A stretch of 64,000 nt of DNA from Malachius bipustulatus. Lineage: Eukaryota > Arthropoda > Insecta > Coleoptera > Melyridae. Position 1 is the stretch's first letter. Each line of letters begins with the position of its first letter. This document shows positions 1 through 13,600 of this stretch, one piece after another. Location: positions 86,052,186 through 86,116,185 of the forward strand of contig OU342630.1 in assembly GCA_910589415.1 (NCBI GenBank), written 5' to 3'. Position numbers and translations under genes: made by a program. The notes below the pieces were generated by a model. It saw only the letters and a program-made list of their open reading frames with translations, was not told the DNA's origin and did no database searches.

Positions 1-554
1 AAAAAGATAGTTTTGAATGAGTTGAGTATAGTAATTTTCGATATATTCTTGAAACAGTTGAAAGTACATCCGTTTCCTCACATTTCTCGGAAACTATTTA
101 GTATAGCCAAAAAATTCGCACCATGGAAAAACTTTTTGTTTTTCATATATTTTGGGAAATTTTCTTTGTCATAAGTATGTGATTTCTAGAAGATTAAATT
201 TGAGCACATTAGATCCATGGTGCGAATTTTAGAATGATAGAAAATCGCTTTTTCCAAAACTTCAAAATTATCTCCAAAAACATGATATTTCGAAAACTAA
301 ATGTGTTTTGCCGGTAATTTGTGTAAAAATCATTAGACATTTTTGGAATTTTGGCATTTAATTATATTTGTGTCGAATTTTTATGTTTTTGGTGCAAAGC
401 GAAGAAAGAATCTTATAAGTTGAAGTGTATTTTATATTTAATGAGAAATCAATAAAAATTAACATTTCTATTCATTTGAGTCACAATATGTTTAATGTTT
501 AATGTAACTGACATCGAAGTAGCATTATTTGCAATGGAAAATATAATTTTGCTT
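1..554. other. Left edge, AT-rich with a short inverted repeat
   Basis: AAAATTCGCACCATGGA near 112 and TCCATGGTGCGAATTTT near 213 are inverted copies about 85 bp apart, perhaps part of another foldback. No gene seen. Confidence 0.45.
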
Positions 555-2137
555 CCTGTGACGTCCGTACTAGCACGTCACTGGATATTTTTTAAAGGAA
601 AATTATGTAAAATTAAATTAAATTTAATAAATTTAACACATCTGTAACAGAAACAACAGATTTACTGATAACATAATAAATTAATAATTTAAAGGTACAG
701 AAATGGCTCGAAATGTAATAATTCACTTACCTGAATATGTTTTGGGCATCGTCTAATTACTGAATTTATTGCAGCTGATACCTCATTTGCAGTTTGCTGC
801 GTATCATTGCAGGCTTGATGAATGCTTAAAGCTAAGTCATCTCTTAATACTGGCTTAGGGTAAACTTTGCCTTTTACATTTGGGAGGTTCAGTGGGTTAA
901 GAACCCGGTGAGCAAGCCACTGTTTCAGTTCCTTTGATCACGCCATTATTCATGTCAGTGTTCCCTAGCTGACAAATCTAATTAATGTTGCGGATAAATT
1001 GTATTTGTTCATTCTTCAACAGGTAGTCCAAAATGCGGGGGGAGTTTGTTACATAGTTTCATGTCTTAAATTAAGAGGTAAATCCTCAATGCAGGTTATT
1101 AGCAATAAATTCAAGAAATAGTTCTGAGTTTCACTTTTGGGTTAGAAAATGAGGACTATAAGTACAAACAATATTATCACAAACTCCCAACAAATAATTT
1201 ACAGAATATTCATTTTGAAATCACCGTGGCAGAATTTTCGAGTATTCTCCTGTGCCTAAAGATGGATCTTATGGTAATTCATCATTCAAACGTCTACTAA
1301 ATGAGGATTCATCCACACACAGAATTTTTTGCAAAACGTCAGGATGTTATTCCGTCTGTTTTAAAAGCCATTGGCAAAAGCGCGGTCTCTCTTTAGCATC
1401 TTCAGGGTGCTAGATCCTGAACGGGTTGTAGGAGAATGCGTGCCTGTGGTCATCTTCGTAGTAGGTACTCGTAATATTTGAAGTTAGTGAGCTGCCTTGC
1501 GAGAGCTGAGCCTCAGATTGTTATCAAAAGTACGAAGAATAAGATTCCGATTGTTATTTAGACGTCTTCTGTAATGTTCGCTATTCATTCACACGCAAGC
1601 CAAAGCTAAAAAATTCCTCTGTGTTCAAATGAAGACACGAGCGTCTGGAATTCTTCTATTTGGGTAACGGCTTCGATATTCACGAACTGTCACTTTCGCA
1701 TTTCAATCGGAAAATCTCCATCAGAAAATTCGTAACAAAAATGAATAGCTCCATATTCCTCGTTACTAAAAAGCATTTTTTAGCATAATAGAATACCAAT
1801 AATAGTTAGGGAGCTAACTAAGTTTCACACATTTACTAATTAAGTTGAGAGATAGATTTAGTATTGACGTAGGTACTTGCTGTATTTCTCAACATCGCCA
1901 GCCTCCTACCTTCATCAAGCATTAAGAAAACCTGCAATGATATGCGGCAAAATTATTTTTGGTTTTCCACTTTTTACAAAAAAGTGCTGCATCGTTCAGA
2001 AAAATCAAAGGAAACCTTTCTTCTCACAAATTGAATGAGAAATGCATAATAGATTTTTATTTTAAGGAATAGCATGCGCGTAACAATTTTTCCTTTAAAA
2101 ATATCTCGTACCGTGCTAGTAGGGACGTCACTGGCAA
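555..2137. mobile_element. Candidate decayed TIR element
   Basis: Imperfect inverted ends of about 50 bp: GTGACGTCCGTACTAGCACG at 559 and CGTGCTAGTAGGGACGTCAC near 2113, each followed inward by an ATATTTTTAAAGGAAAA-like block. The interior carries a possible transposase remnant on the minus strand. No clear target duplication, so the superfamily is not assigned. Confidence 0.5.
731..940 (-). pseudogene. Possible DDE transposase C-terminal fragment
   Basis: About 65 open minus-strand codons containing GKVYPKPVLRDDLALSIHQA and INSVIRRCPKHIQ, ending at a donor-like CAG|GTAAGT. The K-V-Y, DDL, and IRR spacing resembles the tail of mariner-type transposases. Upstream is broken by stops. A low-confidence reading. 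Confidence 0.35.
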
Positions 2138-2732
2138 AAAAATATATTCTGTCTCAAAGCAGTTAATGCCTACAAAATTTCACCTATGTAGTTCCAGCCC
2201 TTTGGGAACAATTATTACTATTTAATCTAATTTTTTTCAAACCAAACTTGATCTTCCATGTACTGACAAACCCTGTGTTTTCTTAATGAAGCATATTATA
2301 CAGAATTTAATTCAGTAGGTAAGCAAACTGATATTTTTTTCGATTCTCTTATCGTTCCTTGAATTTTTCGCATAGAAAACTGGACCGCCATGTATATGCA
2401 CGTCATATTTGCCATTGGTAACATAAATCCCTTCAACGATCTTTCAACAAATTTTAGTTAAAAATTTTAAATACTTGCATTTTTCTCAGAATAAACTTTT
2501 ATAAACTTTTTCAGGTGGCCTAGAAGGTAATACCTAGAAGGTAATGCATAATAAAATTTTGTTTCCATAGTAAGCCCGCGTAGTCACATAAAATGTTTAG
2601 TTTATTTTTTAGCGTCGTTTATTCCGCCCCACTGAAAAAGATTTCACTCCAAAAATTCACTTTTAGCAGTTTTTACCAGAAACACGCAGAGTCAATTCAA
2701 ATTCAAATAATTACAGTGTACAACTCTACTAA

Positions 2733-4089
2733 TAGTAGAGAGGGTCTAACTTTCGAACCGCCTTGGACTCGAGAATTTTTTTTGATTTTTTTTTTCATAA
2801 AGTTGGACCCCCTCTTCATTTTGGTGGCATTTTCAAAAATTTAATCGACGCCCTGGCGGAGAAATGTGCATGCGAAGACATCGGCAATGTTTTTTTTGCA
2901 CATAACTCGCTTAATTCAACTCTTAGCATAGTAAATATCCTCGAAAAATGAAGAGCTCTCGAAGACGCGTAATTTGAACTTTGACTGGTCCAAATCGGTC
3001 AAACGGTTCTCGAGATATCGCATTTTCAGTTTTAAGGCCCTTTCAATTTAAGCCGCGGAGCAGCGAGAGCCGGGGGCCAAGCCTAGCGCTCCCTCTCCTT
3101 TCTCTCTTCTCTCACAGACACGCACGCTAGATTAATTGGTTTACATATCACGTCCGCGTGCAGGCCCTAATTGAGATAGCGACATGGGGTAAGAAAATCT
3201 TGAAAGGGGACACTTAGCCCTAAAAAATGCCGGGTAGCGGAACCCGCTAACCCTAATCCTTGCCATTCTACAGGACCAAACGCGTTTGGTGACCCTGTGA
3301 CCTTAATAATGGTCCGATCGAGGTCTACTGGGGCTCAAATCAAAGATAAAAAAATTCCCGTCTGATGACGAATTTTTTTTTACCCCCACCCCCTTCTTTC
3401 ATGGCAAAAAAACAGTTTTAAGAAAAAAAGGGGGGAGGGAAATCGGTTTTTCTGCGGGCATCTTGCCAATATTGGCGGAATCGAAAAAAAAAAAACATTT
3501 TAAAGTAGGCATTCCAAAGTGTCATCTCCCATTGGTTGGGCCCGACGCCCCAATATTAGCGAAAGTTATAGCAATTTGAATTTTAATTATGATTTCCCCT
3601 CCCCCTCCCCCTCTAATCGAGATAGCGACTTCAAAATTTCAGGCATCATTGAGGACACTGCTGTCTGTCGATGAAAAAAAAATTAAGTCCCTAAGTCGAT
3701 TTTTTCCATGCAAAACACGCGAACACGGACGGCGGTGTATTCGCACCGCGGCGGAACCCTGAAGAAAGGGCCTTAAAATTGAAAATGCGATATCTCGAGA
3801 ACCGTTTGACCGATTTGGACCAGTCAAAGTTCAAATTACGCGTCTTCGAGAGCTCTTAATTTTTTGATAGGATATTTACTATGCTCAGAGTTGAATTAAG
3901 CGAGTTATGTGTAAAAAGACATTGCCGATGTCTTCGCATGCACATTTCTCCGCCAGGGCGTCGATTAAATTTTTGAAAATGCCACCAAAATGAAGAGGGG
4001 GTCCAACTTTATGAAAAAAATAAATAAAAAAAAATTCTCGAGTCCAAGGCGGATGGAGCCTTTTTTTTTGACAGACCCTCTCCACTATA
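2733..4089. repeat. 1.36-kb foldback element with about 300-bp arms
   Basis: Left arm 2733-3047 and right arm about 3766-4089 are reverse complements (blocks CGCCTTGGACTCGAGAATTT, GCATGCGAAGACATCGGCAA, TTTGACTGGTCCAAATCGG). Tips are AGAGGGTCT / AGACCCTCT. The centre is GC-richer than the surroundings. The open frames across it are mirror images of each other and not genes. Target duplication unclear. Confidence 0.85.
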
Positions 4090-5472
4090 ATCATAGAATG
4101 CATATGCATTCACAGAAATCTATCCCATCTTGCAAAATGTTTTTGTTACCGAAAGCACTATCTCTGTGTAAGGCTGGTAAAAAGTAACTATGTATTAATT
4201 AAATAAAATGAAATGGATGAAGTTGTTTTCTTAGATTCCAATGGGTACTTACCTAACTACTTGAATTAAATTCATAAACGCAAATTAAATTAAATTCAGA
4301 ATTCATAAACGCAAAATCTGACGTTGTCTTCTATAATTAGAGCCATGAAGCACATGTAGGTAACGGCGACAAGAGAGGAATTAGTAGAATTTTTAATTAC
4401 CAAGCGTTACCAAAAAATTACCAAAAAACTAAATAGTTTTATAGGAACATTTAAGTAGTAATAATAAGTTATAATTAGCTACATAAACGAAAAAATTAAA
4501 CTTTAACCTCATAATCAGTTGATAATATGAAGCATTATGGCAAAGAAGGAGTGGGACGACTTTTTTCCTTCATTATAGAATATATGAAACATTCATCAGA
4601 ATGTGTAACATGACGTAAATTACACGCAATCAAAAAGCCTTAAACCGTTTTTTTATCAAGGGTTGAAGTCCAAGCATTCTTCAGATTAGATCCAGGGCGT
4701 AAACACATTTGTGTTGAAGTCATCTAAATGACAGCTCAGGTAAGATTGATGTTTTCTATTTCTACAGGTAAACCAGATTAGGATAGGGCAGGTATTGTAT
4801 AACAAAGGATAGTTTAGCTTATTAGATACCCGTATGGCTTAGACACGATGTTAACATTCAGTTAGTTCCTAATAAAGACTAAAACTGTATTAAAACAGTA
4901 TCGTAGAAATACCACTGCCGAGGAAAGAACGAAATAAGACTTGGCAGTGATTTTTTACACTACGTAATGTCATGTAGGTATTATATTTCTAGGAACTTGC
5001 AGTTTTACTGTTCAAATAGAAGATATTACATGTTTTTATGCTGCAAATGAATGAAAAGTCAATCTTTTCGCACTCATTTGAGTGGACTTATTAAACGTAT
5101 CAGTGCGATAAGTAGGTAGACTACTTTTTGCACTAGTGTGATAAGTAAAAGTAAGACTAATTTGCTTGAAAATACAGAAATTAAAGACTCAAGGTTCGGG
5201 CGTATACCAGCTCGACCATGATACCTAATTTTAATCCCTTAGCATCGAACGCAAAGATTAACATTCCTTACTGGCGTAAAATAAGAATTTATGGGATTTC
5301 AGACAGAAGGGAATTGTGAGCCCTTCACCTTCTACTTTTATTCCATAGTTGCCAAAATTACCTTTAATAAGTATAATCCCAAGTAATTTATTTCTCTTCC
5401 CAACATAATTTATTATTGTAGATTCTAATAGTCGATTCAAAATTAGCTCAGTGACAATTAAAGAATGTACAC
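4090..5472. other. Intergenic AT-rich DNA, no gene seen
   Basis: A small direct repeat (TTAAATTCATAAACGCAAA) occurs near 4264-4314. Nothing else is recognisable. Confidence 0.4.
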
Positions 5473-6393
5473 GTGAAGAAGAGTACTAATAAGAGTAAGT
5501 CAACGTCTCTGCGGCTGACTTTGAGCTTTTGCGCGGGAAAAAGAAGCAGTGGCTCTTTGACAAGTGCATTAACAATGCATCAAGTAAATACGAATCCGAC
5601 CGTGCCAGTGGCACTTTCCTCCAAGGATGATATCGCCAATCTACACTGTCTCTTAAGAGCAGTCGAAAACTCTCTATTGCATAAAATAAACAACTTGGTG
5701 TCAAAAACTATTTTTTTAAATAGACAAATCATACATTCGCAAAATGCTACAGTTGAGTCCCTGAAGAGTGAAATACGCGGTTACCATGTACTTGGCTGCA
5801 GCGACTCCCGGCAAAGCAACGCACCCGTCAAAGCAAGTGGTCATCAGCCGAGTGGTCAGGTCTCTGCTGTGGCAGCATTATCTGCATGTTTGGGAGGTTA
5901 ACAAAAGGCTGATATTGTTCGCTCGGTCAATCATCCAATCTGTCCGTGGTTGGTGGAGGCACATCTCTGGTGGAGGCGTGGCTGTTAGTTGCTCCTCGCC
6001 CTTGGAAGTCAACAAGTTGGGAGACCTGACTAGGAGCAAAATATCTGAACATTATGAAGTAAAGAAGGCCCAAAGATTACATCCAAGGCTACGTGTTGTT
6101 GGGCTCTCCGAACCATGTAACGATGATATACTCACGACGTTCTTGAAAAAACAAGCCGACGATAATTCATGAAGATTTAGAACTCAGCATAATTTCTTCT
6201 AAGCCATTGAGAAGTAAGCAAAGTATGTATCAGTCTTTACCCCAGGTTGATGTGACTACTTATCATAGAGCCCTGAGTGAATCTAAGATTTTTGTCGGTT
6301 ATGATGCCATTGATCTAATTCGCTGCTTTAACTGTTGTGGTTTCATGTCTTTAGTAATTGCAATAGAAAGACTGATGTCCCAAATGCTCCGGT
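5473..6393 (+). pseudogene. Decayed ORF1 (gag-like) of a non-LTR retrotransposon
   Basis: Three overlapping frames (5473-5901, 5768-6172, 6207-6395) read as one frameshifted coding region. The stretch VKKAQRLHPRLRVVGLSEP resembles the K-x-P-R-x-x-V-x-G segment of arthropod LINE ORF1 proteins, followed downstream by a CFNCCGF zinc-knuckle-like start. No reverse transcriptase follows. The similarity is judged from memory of the family and the clade is uncertain. Confidence 0.5.
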
Positions 6394-6654
6394 GAACATC
6401 AATAAGTGTATGGTATATTCTAGAAAACTAAGCCTTTCTGGCCCGTTTGAACATTGCTACCCCAAGACTTGAAGCAAGATTCAATAATATTTTTTACCTA
6501 CGTCATGCGCGCACAAGTTGATGTAGCACTCTCCAATTCACAATATGTATACACTCTACTGCAAATTTCAACAGATCCTTGACATTTTTCCTGCATCGAC
6601 CGAGGAAGTAAAAGCTGTTCTTTCAGATACCAGATAGATTAATTTTTGTAAAAG

Positions 6655-7020
6655 TAATTAGATCAGATTTTTTTCAAGTGGGCCATTGTGACACATCTAC
6701 TGCGACCATAGGTCTATTGTAGCTCACATCTAGTCGTGTTTTTAACCCCATCAGGTCAGCCCCTCTAAGGATGCTGACAATCTTGACTGTTGCCAATGTA
6801 TCGAGGTCCTATGGTATGAGAAAGTTTCTCCCGAAGGCTTGTAATCTGGTTATTCGTCTTTCTTTTTCTCGGGGGGAGATTTGTTTCTCTTCCTGGTTCA
6901 GCGAAATCGCGCTGTTTCTTGTAGTCGGATTACAATCGATCTACACAGCTTCTTCAGTTGCTTGGAGATCCAGGTTTTAGCTCTCCTCGTCAGAGCCTAT
7001 TTGTTTTACACACTCCATGG
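6655..7020 (-). mobile_element. 3' end of a non-LTR-type retroelement, copy A
   Basis: Reverse-complement match of 27930-28315. On the minus strand it reads SMECVKQIGSDEES and then is broken by a stop, whereas copy B is open. It ends in the same CAGTGGGCC-to-ATCTAATT type terminus. More diverged than copy B. Confidence 0.55.
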
Positions 7021-7205
7021 AAGTCCCAAGAGTGGCTGAGAAAGGGAAACACACTCCCCGCAGAGCCCGCATGCAAGGAACCCCGAGGTTATGTTTGCTG
7101 CTAAGACTGAGCTACCTACAGTCGTGCATCTCTTCGGCGCGTTTATACCTTGAGATTGGGGAGGTTTTTATAGTGGTGCCTCATCCACGCAGTCCGGACG
7201 CTTAA

Positions 7206-8194
7206 AAAAAACACTCGCTCTAGTCTCTTTTTTGAGAAAGCAAAATTTTTTAATTTACAACACTTAAGAATTTGAGTACATATTTTTTTTACTATTTTTC
7301 CTGTGCCGCTCGAATTGTCTCCTACAATGTACCGTTGAGAGAACGCGTCATGAAAGACTCATCCTGTAGATACCGGGAGGAAGTGATGATTTCAGGGTCC
7401 AACAAGCACAAAATGTGCGTGATGATTAGCTCAAGGGCTAGGATCACCGGAATAGATGCATCCACAGGAAAAAACGACATTTGCATTAGTGAGAAGCTTT
7501 AGGTACTCCTTGGGGTACTATGATAACTTGAAGTAAAGTGAGTTTATTAGATCATAATCGGTACGTAAGCCAAAAAATGATGTGAGAAATATTTCTTGTA
7601 TTTATTATAAATATCAAATGGACTCCAACCATTCTAATAAGGGTAATAATATCAGCGACGAAGTGTGTTTAAAAAATTATAATCTTCTTTATTTTTTAAG
7701 AAATCGACCGTGGGATTATCACTGAGAATCCTCAGTATAATAACGACCTTCTGTGTAATAATTGAATGACTAAAACATCGGAAACGGCTAATCTGATGTT
7801 ATTAGACATCGGTAGTAGGAATGGATAGCTAACGAGTTGATTCAGCGTGATTTCAGGGAAACTTTCTCTTTGAGTTGGTTTCTGTTTCGTTCCTGTTCTC
7901 GTTTTTATCTACATCTATCTCCAATGATACATTAAAAAGATTGCCATGTCATGTATACTTATTATGCTACATAGGTTGATACATATGTCATCATTGCAGG
8001 AAATCTACACAACAGGAAATACAAATTTTTTGTGTTGATTTCATTTGTTTTACTGGTTTAGATTGTTAGGAAGGTCTATTGTTTCTTCTGATAACATATA
8101 AAGTAACAACATTTTAAACATTTTAAAACAACATCACAACGGTGTTGTAATTTTATATGTGGCTATAATGTATAAACTTTTAGGGTGTTAGTTA
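7206..8194. other. Intergenic DNA, no gene seen
   Basis: No supported coding frame; the 76-codon frame at 7272-7502 has no similarity I can name. Confidence 0.4.
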
Positions 8195-9345
8195 TACAGG
8201 GTGTCGCTAAAAGGTACCACCAAACGCTCTACCATAAATTCCATAGTAAAAAAATATGCCGGTTTGACCAAAATTATCTAAGTACGTCCAAAATGGATAG
8301 ACCGAGAAACTTCAAAATCGCATCACCTACTACTATTGTTAAGATTAATAAACTGGTATAGTCGTATAAACATTGATGACATACAGGCTGTTCCTGTTTT
8401 TGATGTCGCGTCCTCACTTTTTGCCCCAGAACTTTTTTATCCGCGAACCGCTAATTGATTCTGTATTTTTATCCAAATGCTAAAGTATTACCTACTAAAC
8501 TTTTTGCTCTTCTATAAAAGCTCAGTATCTTGCATCGTTTTCTTGTAATTAATTTTTTATGATGAACCTGTACTGCTGAAATTTTGAAATCTTTCTTTGT
8601 GTTGTTAAAATTTTTGAAATTTTGTGAAAATCTCGTTTTTTAATATTAATTTCAACAACAACATTTGCCACAGATTCCTGGGTTAAAAATATGTCGATTT
8701 AACCGCAATCATTTATGTGTAAATAAAGGAAAAATTTTTGTTGCATCGCCTACTACGATTATTCTCAAAGCCCATTAATTGCAAAAAAATGTTTCTAGAA
8801 ATAAAAATTATTATTTTAATTAAAATGGAATTCTCACAAAATCCGTTTCCGTGGTGGCAAGTCTATCATTAAAAATTAATTATGCGAAAACTATGTAGAT
8901 ACCAACTTTTTATAAGAGATCAAAAAGTTCAGTAATACTTAAGCCTTTGAATTAAAATTACAAAATCAATCAGTGGCGCTCAGATGAAAAAGTTCTGGGG
9001 TGAAAAGTGAGACGTGACATCAAAAACAGGAACAGCCTGTATGCCAGTGTTGTAAAAATATGTCAGTTTATTGCTTTGATTAATAGTAGTAGGCAATGAA
9101 AATTTGAAGTTTCCCAGTTAATCCTTTTTTTACTTATTTTGGAAGACGTGTATTCGGTTGACCCCCTTGTAAGGGCCATATCTTGAAAACTTCTGACACT
9201 TGGGCTTTACCACAGCCATACGATATTTATTTATTTTTCTTGAAAAGGGTGCCATTTCGGACAGATAATTTCGGTTAAACCGGCATATTTTTTACTCGGG
9301 AATCTGTGGTAGAGCGTTGGTGATACCTTTTAGCGACACCCTGTT
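8195..9345. repeat. Foldback element with TACAGGGTGTCGC tips, 1.15 kb
   Basis: The left end TACAGGGTGTCGCTAAAAGG and right end CCTTTTAGCGACACCCTGT are inverted. The arms are matched again inside (ATACAGGCTGTTCCTGTTTT near 8390 and AAAACAGGAACAGCCTGTAT near 9023), so much of the element can fold on itself. No transposase frame. Confidence 0.85.
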
Positions 9346-10529
9346 AAGGCAATTTAAGAAAAAATGTTCATACAAACATATTATTATGTCCTAAATGAAT
9401 GTGTTTTGAAATTACTGGTAAAAAAATTATACACAGAGTGTTTTTTTAACCTCTTTCATCATTCAGATCTTGAAAAGTAGCTGAGATACAGGTTGGTCGA
9501 TTTTAATTGAATTAGAAAAACGTTGCACAATTTTTTATCTGCTTTTTAGAGGAATTTGAAACAAATTTTAGGCTAACTTTGTCGAATTCGGCTAAATATG
9601 CCGAAAAAACTTGAAAATCTAAACTTTTTATTTTTACCATATTTTTTATCATTGGAAAAAGATAAATAAGTCGTTGAGAACTATCCATATGATATTTTGA
9701 AAATGTTTTAAGCCAAGCAGATATGTTTTTCAAGTCATTCCGTTAAAAAAAAAACAAAAAAAAAACAAGGAAAGTCGAAACCAAAAATATATCACAAATT
9801 TTTTTCATAATTTATGTTATACAATTAAAATTCTTGTTCATTATTCACCAGCAGTACACCCCTTATTATGTATTTAATGTTTCGATTTGAGTTAAAATTA
9901 AATATTTCAACACCTTCCTTCAATGCCATTAGTGTACTGTTGATTACTATGATGTACTTCGTTTGGACATTATGTTTTTTCACAACTAAGATAATTACTC
10001 AAGGATTTGTCCCCAAATAACTACAAGAATTTGGTAGTAAATTATCCCTTCAATCAAGTGTGTTGGCTCGAATATGTTCAAACACGCCAACAAATACTTT
10101 CAACAATTAAATTTATCGCAATCCTGCTTTTTAGTTTAAAGATAAATGGCAGTTGTGACATACTCTGCATATATACATACATAGTATAATAATTATTATT
10201 TGATATCCCGCCCTACCTGAAGTAATAATTACAATAGATCAGATATAATAATAACAGAATTATCACCATAGATGACTACACCAAATTAGCTCACAACATG
10301 CATATTTACATTCCAGTGTATGGAAATAAAATAAATAGGTATAATTAATTCTCTATGGTATGTGATATATTATTGAAAATAATAAGTCACGCGAGAAAAA
10401 GCGTAGACCTCCTAGAGAAATAATTTTCCGTGGTTTTCTCAACTGACTCATTCATATTTACAACACTTGTGTCATATACAATTATATACAAACCGAAAAA
10501 CTTGCCACATTGTTGGTCTCTGCTTCCAT
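9346..10529. other. Intergenic AT-rich DNA, no gene seen
   Basis: Contains poly(A) runs near 9750-9770. The short frames have no recognisable similarity. Confidence 0.4.
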
Positions 10530-10606
10530 TAATCCATTATTGACCCTTGGTGTAGATGGTTCTGGACGCCAAGCGAAAAGTGTGCTGGAGCACCGTCATA
10601 TTGCAG
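10530..10606 (-). pseudogene. Mariner-type transposase fragment
   Basis: The minus strand reads LQYDGAPAHFSLGVQNHL, matching the QxDGAPxH motif around the second catalytic aspartate of mariner-like DDE transposases. In-frame stops lie on both sides. Only this short core is visible. Confidence 0.55.
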
Positions 10607-10620
10607 TCACATATCTTTAC

Positions 10621-13600
10621 GTAAGATTCACGGTTTTCTAACAATTCTGACAATTTTTACTCGGCGCCGAATATTAAATAATGGGAACGGTTAGGTGATT
10701 TGGACGTAAAGTTGATGAATTTTACTAAGAGTTCTCTTTTTTTAGATAATTGTTTGCAATTTTAAGAGAAGTGCAGGAACACTGTTTTCTCCACAGGCGT
10801 TTAAATGCTAATAAGAAGAAGAACAAATTAAATAAAGCTCATGTGAAGTTCGTGTCATTTACTTTTAATAAAAAGTCATTCATTTATCAATCAAGTCATT
10901 TATCTTCATGAATCTATACGAAATATGAACACAAATTTCGATAGCTTGAAAGATATTAAAAAAATTTGAAATTAGCTAAAAAGTTTAAAAGTACATAATA
11001 ATATCTCGAAAACGAAATGCTGTACGCAGCGGAAAATTTTAAACTAAAAATTACATTAATTTTAACCCTTTAAGTGGCAGACAATAAATTTCAAAAAAAA
11101 AAATTAAAATTAGATTTTTCTAGTAAAACTGATCTCACATAACTATTAAAAAATAAAAAATAAAAATTGCATGTGCCTCGGTGGCTCCAGGGGGTGGTTA
11201 ATTTGGTGACGTTTGTGACTTTAGGTAAAAATAAATGTAACAAGTTCTGAGGTCAGTTTATTAACCACTTACAAAATAAGTAACATTATAATTAAGTGGT
11301 TAATTAAGTGACTCTGTTACTTAGAGGGTTAAAATGTTCCATATAGTTCCAGCACTAAAAGTTTAAAAGCTTTAATCAATTTAAATGGATCTCCCACCGT
11401 AAAAACTGCCAAAATTAGGAGTTAAAAGTAGTCCTGCACTGGGGAGCTGAAGGGTAAATTGTAAAAACTACCCCGAAAATAATTTGTAACGGCTTAAACT
11501 GCAAGAAAAGTCCCAAATTTTGGCATATTCACGATCATAGAAGTACTTTTTTTATTGTTGAAGCTTCCTTAAAACAAGTAGTTAAATCAGAGACCATACG
11601 CTAAAAAGTGCGCTCCTGAAGAGTAACTATAAATATTTTAGACATGCGGTACATCTAACCTACTGTTACTTTTTTGTAAAATATCTAATCAAAAAATACT
11701 CCCCAAAAATCTTATAGATCTAAAAGTGTCCCGATCATCGAAAATATTCCACTTTTTTGGTAGGATATTTTTTTTATGGATTTTTCCGCAAGACGATGTA
11801 CGATGTTTGAGGGCGATTAATGATTAAAGGCGAGTTTCGCTTTCGCTGGCTCAGATTGCTCCGCGCTGCCATTAAAAGCACAAATTTAAAAGCATAAGAA
11901 TCGTTTCCACTCAAAAACCTTCTCAAAAAGGACAAGAAAAAAAAAACAAATGGGATACCCTTCTATCATGGGCAGGTGAATTTGTTAAACACACTTTTTA
12001 CCGGCTAGCGAGTGGACGTTTGATTATCTGGTATGATTTCCTAAAAGTAAGGATGTTCTCAAAAGTGTATTAGTGCTTTTTTACCTTTTTTTAATAAAAA
12101 AATACTCTTTTTTTATTAACAAACAGTAAATTAGTGAGGTTTACATTTTAGTAACAATACTTTCTCTTATGTGTTTTTTAATTAGTAATAAACTGTTAGG
12201 TATACGCAAGTACGTTAGTAAACAAATAAAGAGTCCAGGAAGATTGTTTACGTTATTGCTCATAAAAACTTATATGAATGTTAAGCGATAAGACGAAGTA
12301 GGTCACTATTTTCAACAGTTCAAAGTTATGAAAATGAAAACGACAAATGCACCGTGCAATTTGCTTGCAAGTTCTTAGCAAGCCAGGAAGTAAGTATTGC
12401 GATGCATGAAGGCGGTCTTACGAGAAGTCATTTACACCCATTTCCTTTCATAAAATGTTCAATGGAAGCATAAAAATTATATTCAGTCCATCAAAAAAGA
12501 ATTATTGTATTCTGGCTTATCTAACGAGGATTTGTGTTGGGTATTTACTCTTTACTTCAGTATGTATAAAGAAAGATACCAAAATTTGTGGAAAAATCTA
12601 CTGGATAATAAATTACTGCTGTCAAGATTGATGCACAAAAACTCAACAACTGATTGTTGTTTTTTTATTCAAAAATTACAGCAGGCTTTGCTAACTTCAT
12701 CATTCGTCATTGAAACCAGAAAACAATGTAACTCCATTTAACTAAATTTTACAGGCTAGTAAAACTATCTGTGAAGAAAAATGTGTATCTCCCTTAATGT
12801 GGCTGATTGTGACTTTTGGAAAATAATTTATATTTGATATTTCCATTATTGATATTTGATGTTTGTATTTTTTTTGATATAAAAAGTTGAATTTAAAGTA
12901 TAATAAAATCTATCAAGTCTAAAGTTAAGAATTACACTGCAAGAGACAGTAACACTGTGAAATACTATTAGTAGCCATGGGCATGCACACTTTTCGCACC
13001 ATAAAATAAAAATAAAATAAAATTAAAAATTAGTTGGTAAGGTACTAAAGTATCCGCTTTTTAGTTGCTATAACTTGTCCTAATATTTTGCAAAGTAATT
13101 TGAAATGAAATTAGCAAAAGCTACTGTAATTTTTTTTAATAACAGAAGACAGAAAATTATTTTTACCAACTAATTTGCAACAGAAAAGCGCCAATTCTTC
13201 ATGTATTTAAATTTTCAAAAATTGCTTCGCTTAGTTATTGCTTGACGAGAAGTGAGCTCAGTAAAGTCGGCACCCCTAAGTGCAAATTTTTATAAAATGC
13301 AAACGTTTGTTCACGATATGTTCACCTTTGTCCCACAAAAATTTTCATTTGTATATCCTTCAAAAATAGCTACGGCAACATTAAAAAGTTTGACATCAGC
13401 TGCCAACTTCATTGAGCTCGTGCAGTGTGGATACATCGAGAACAACAGCTCAACATAGAAAAACGGCCTTTTTTTGTACTATTTTCTGATATTTATGTAG
13501 GTATTAAAAATGAAACATAATCAATGAGAATGGCAAAAAAGTTTATATTTTATGTTCCCGTCAAAATTAATTTTGATTTTTATCCATAGATAGGTCGTTT

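Noticed and set aside
3885..4109. 74-codon frame matching a plus-strand frame at 2763-2951
   Set aside because: The two are mirror images because they lie in the opposite arms of one foldback element.
5486..5704. Minus-strand frame opposite the ORF1 remnant
   Set aside because: Antisense shadow of the retroelement remnant, which has the recognisable motifs on the plus strand.
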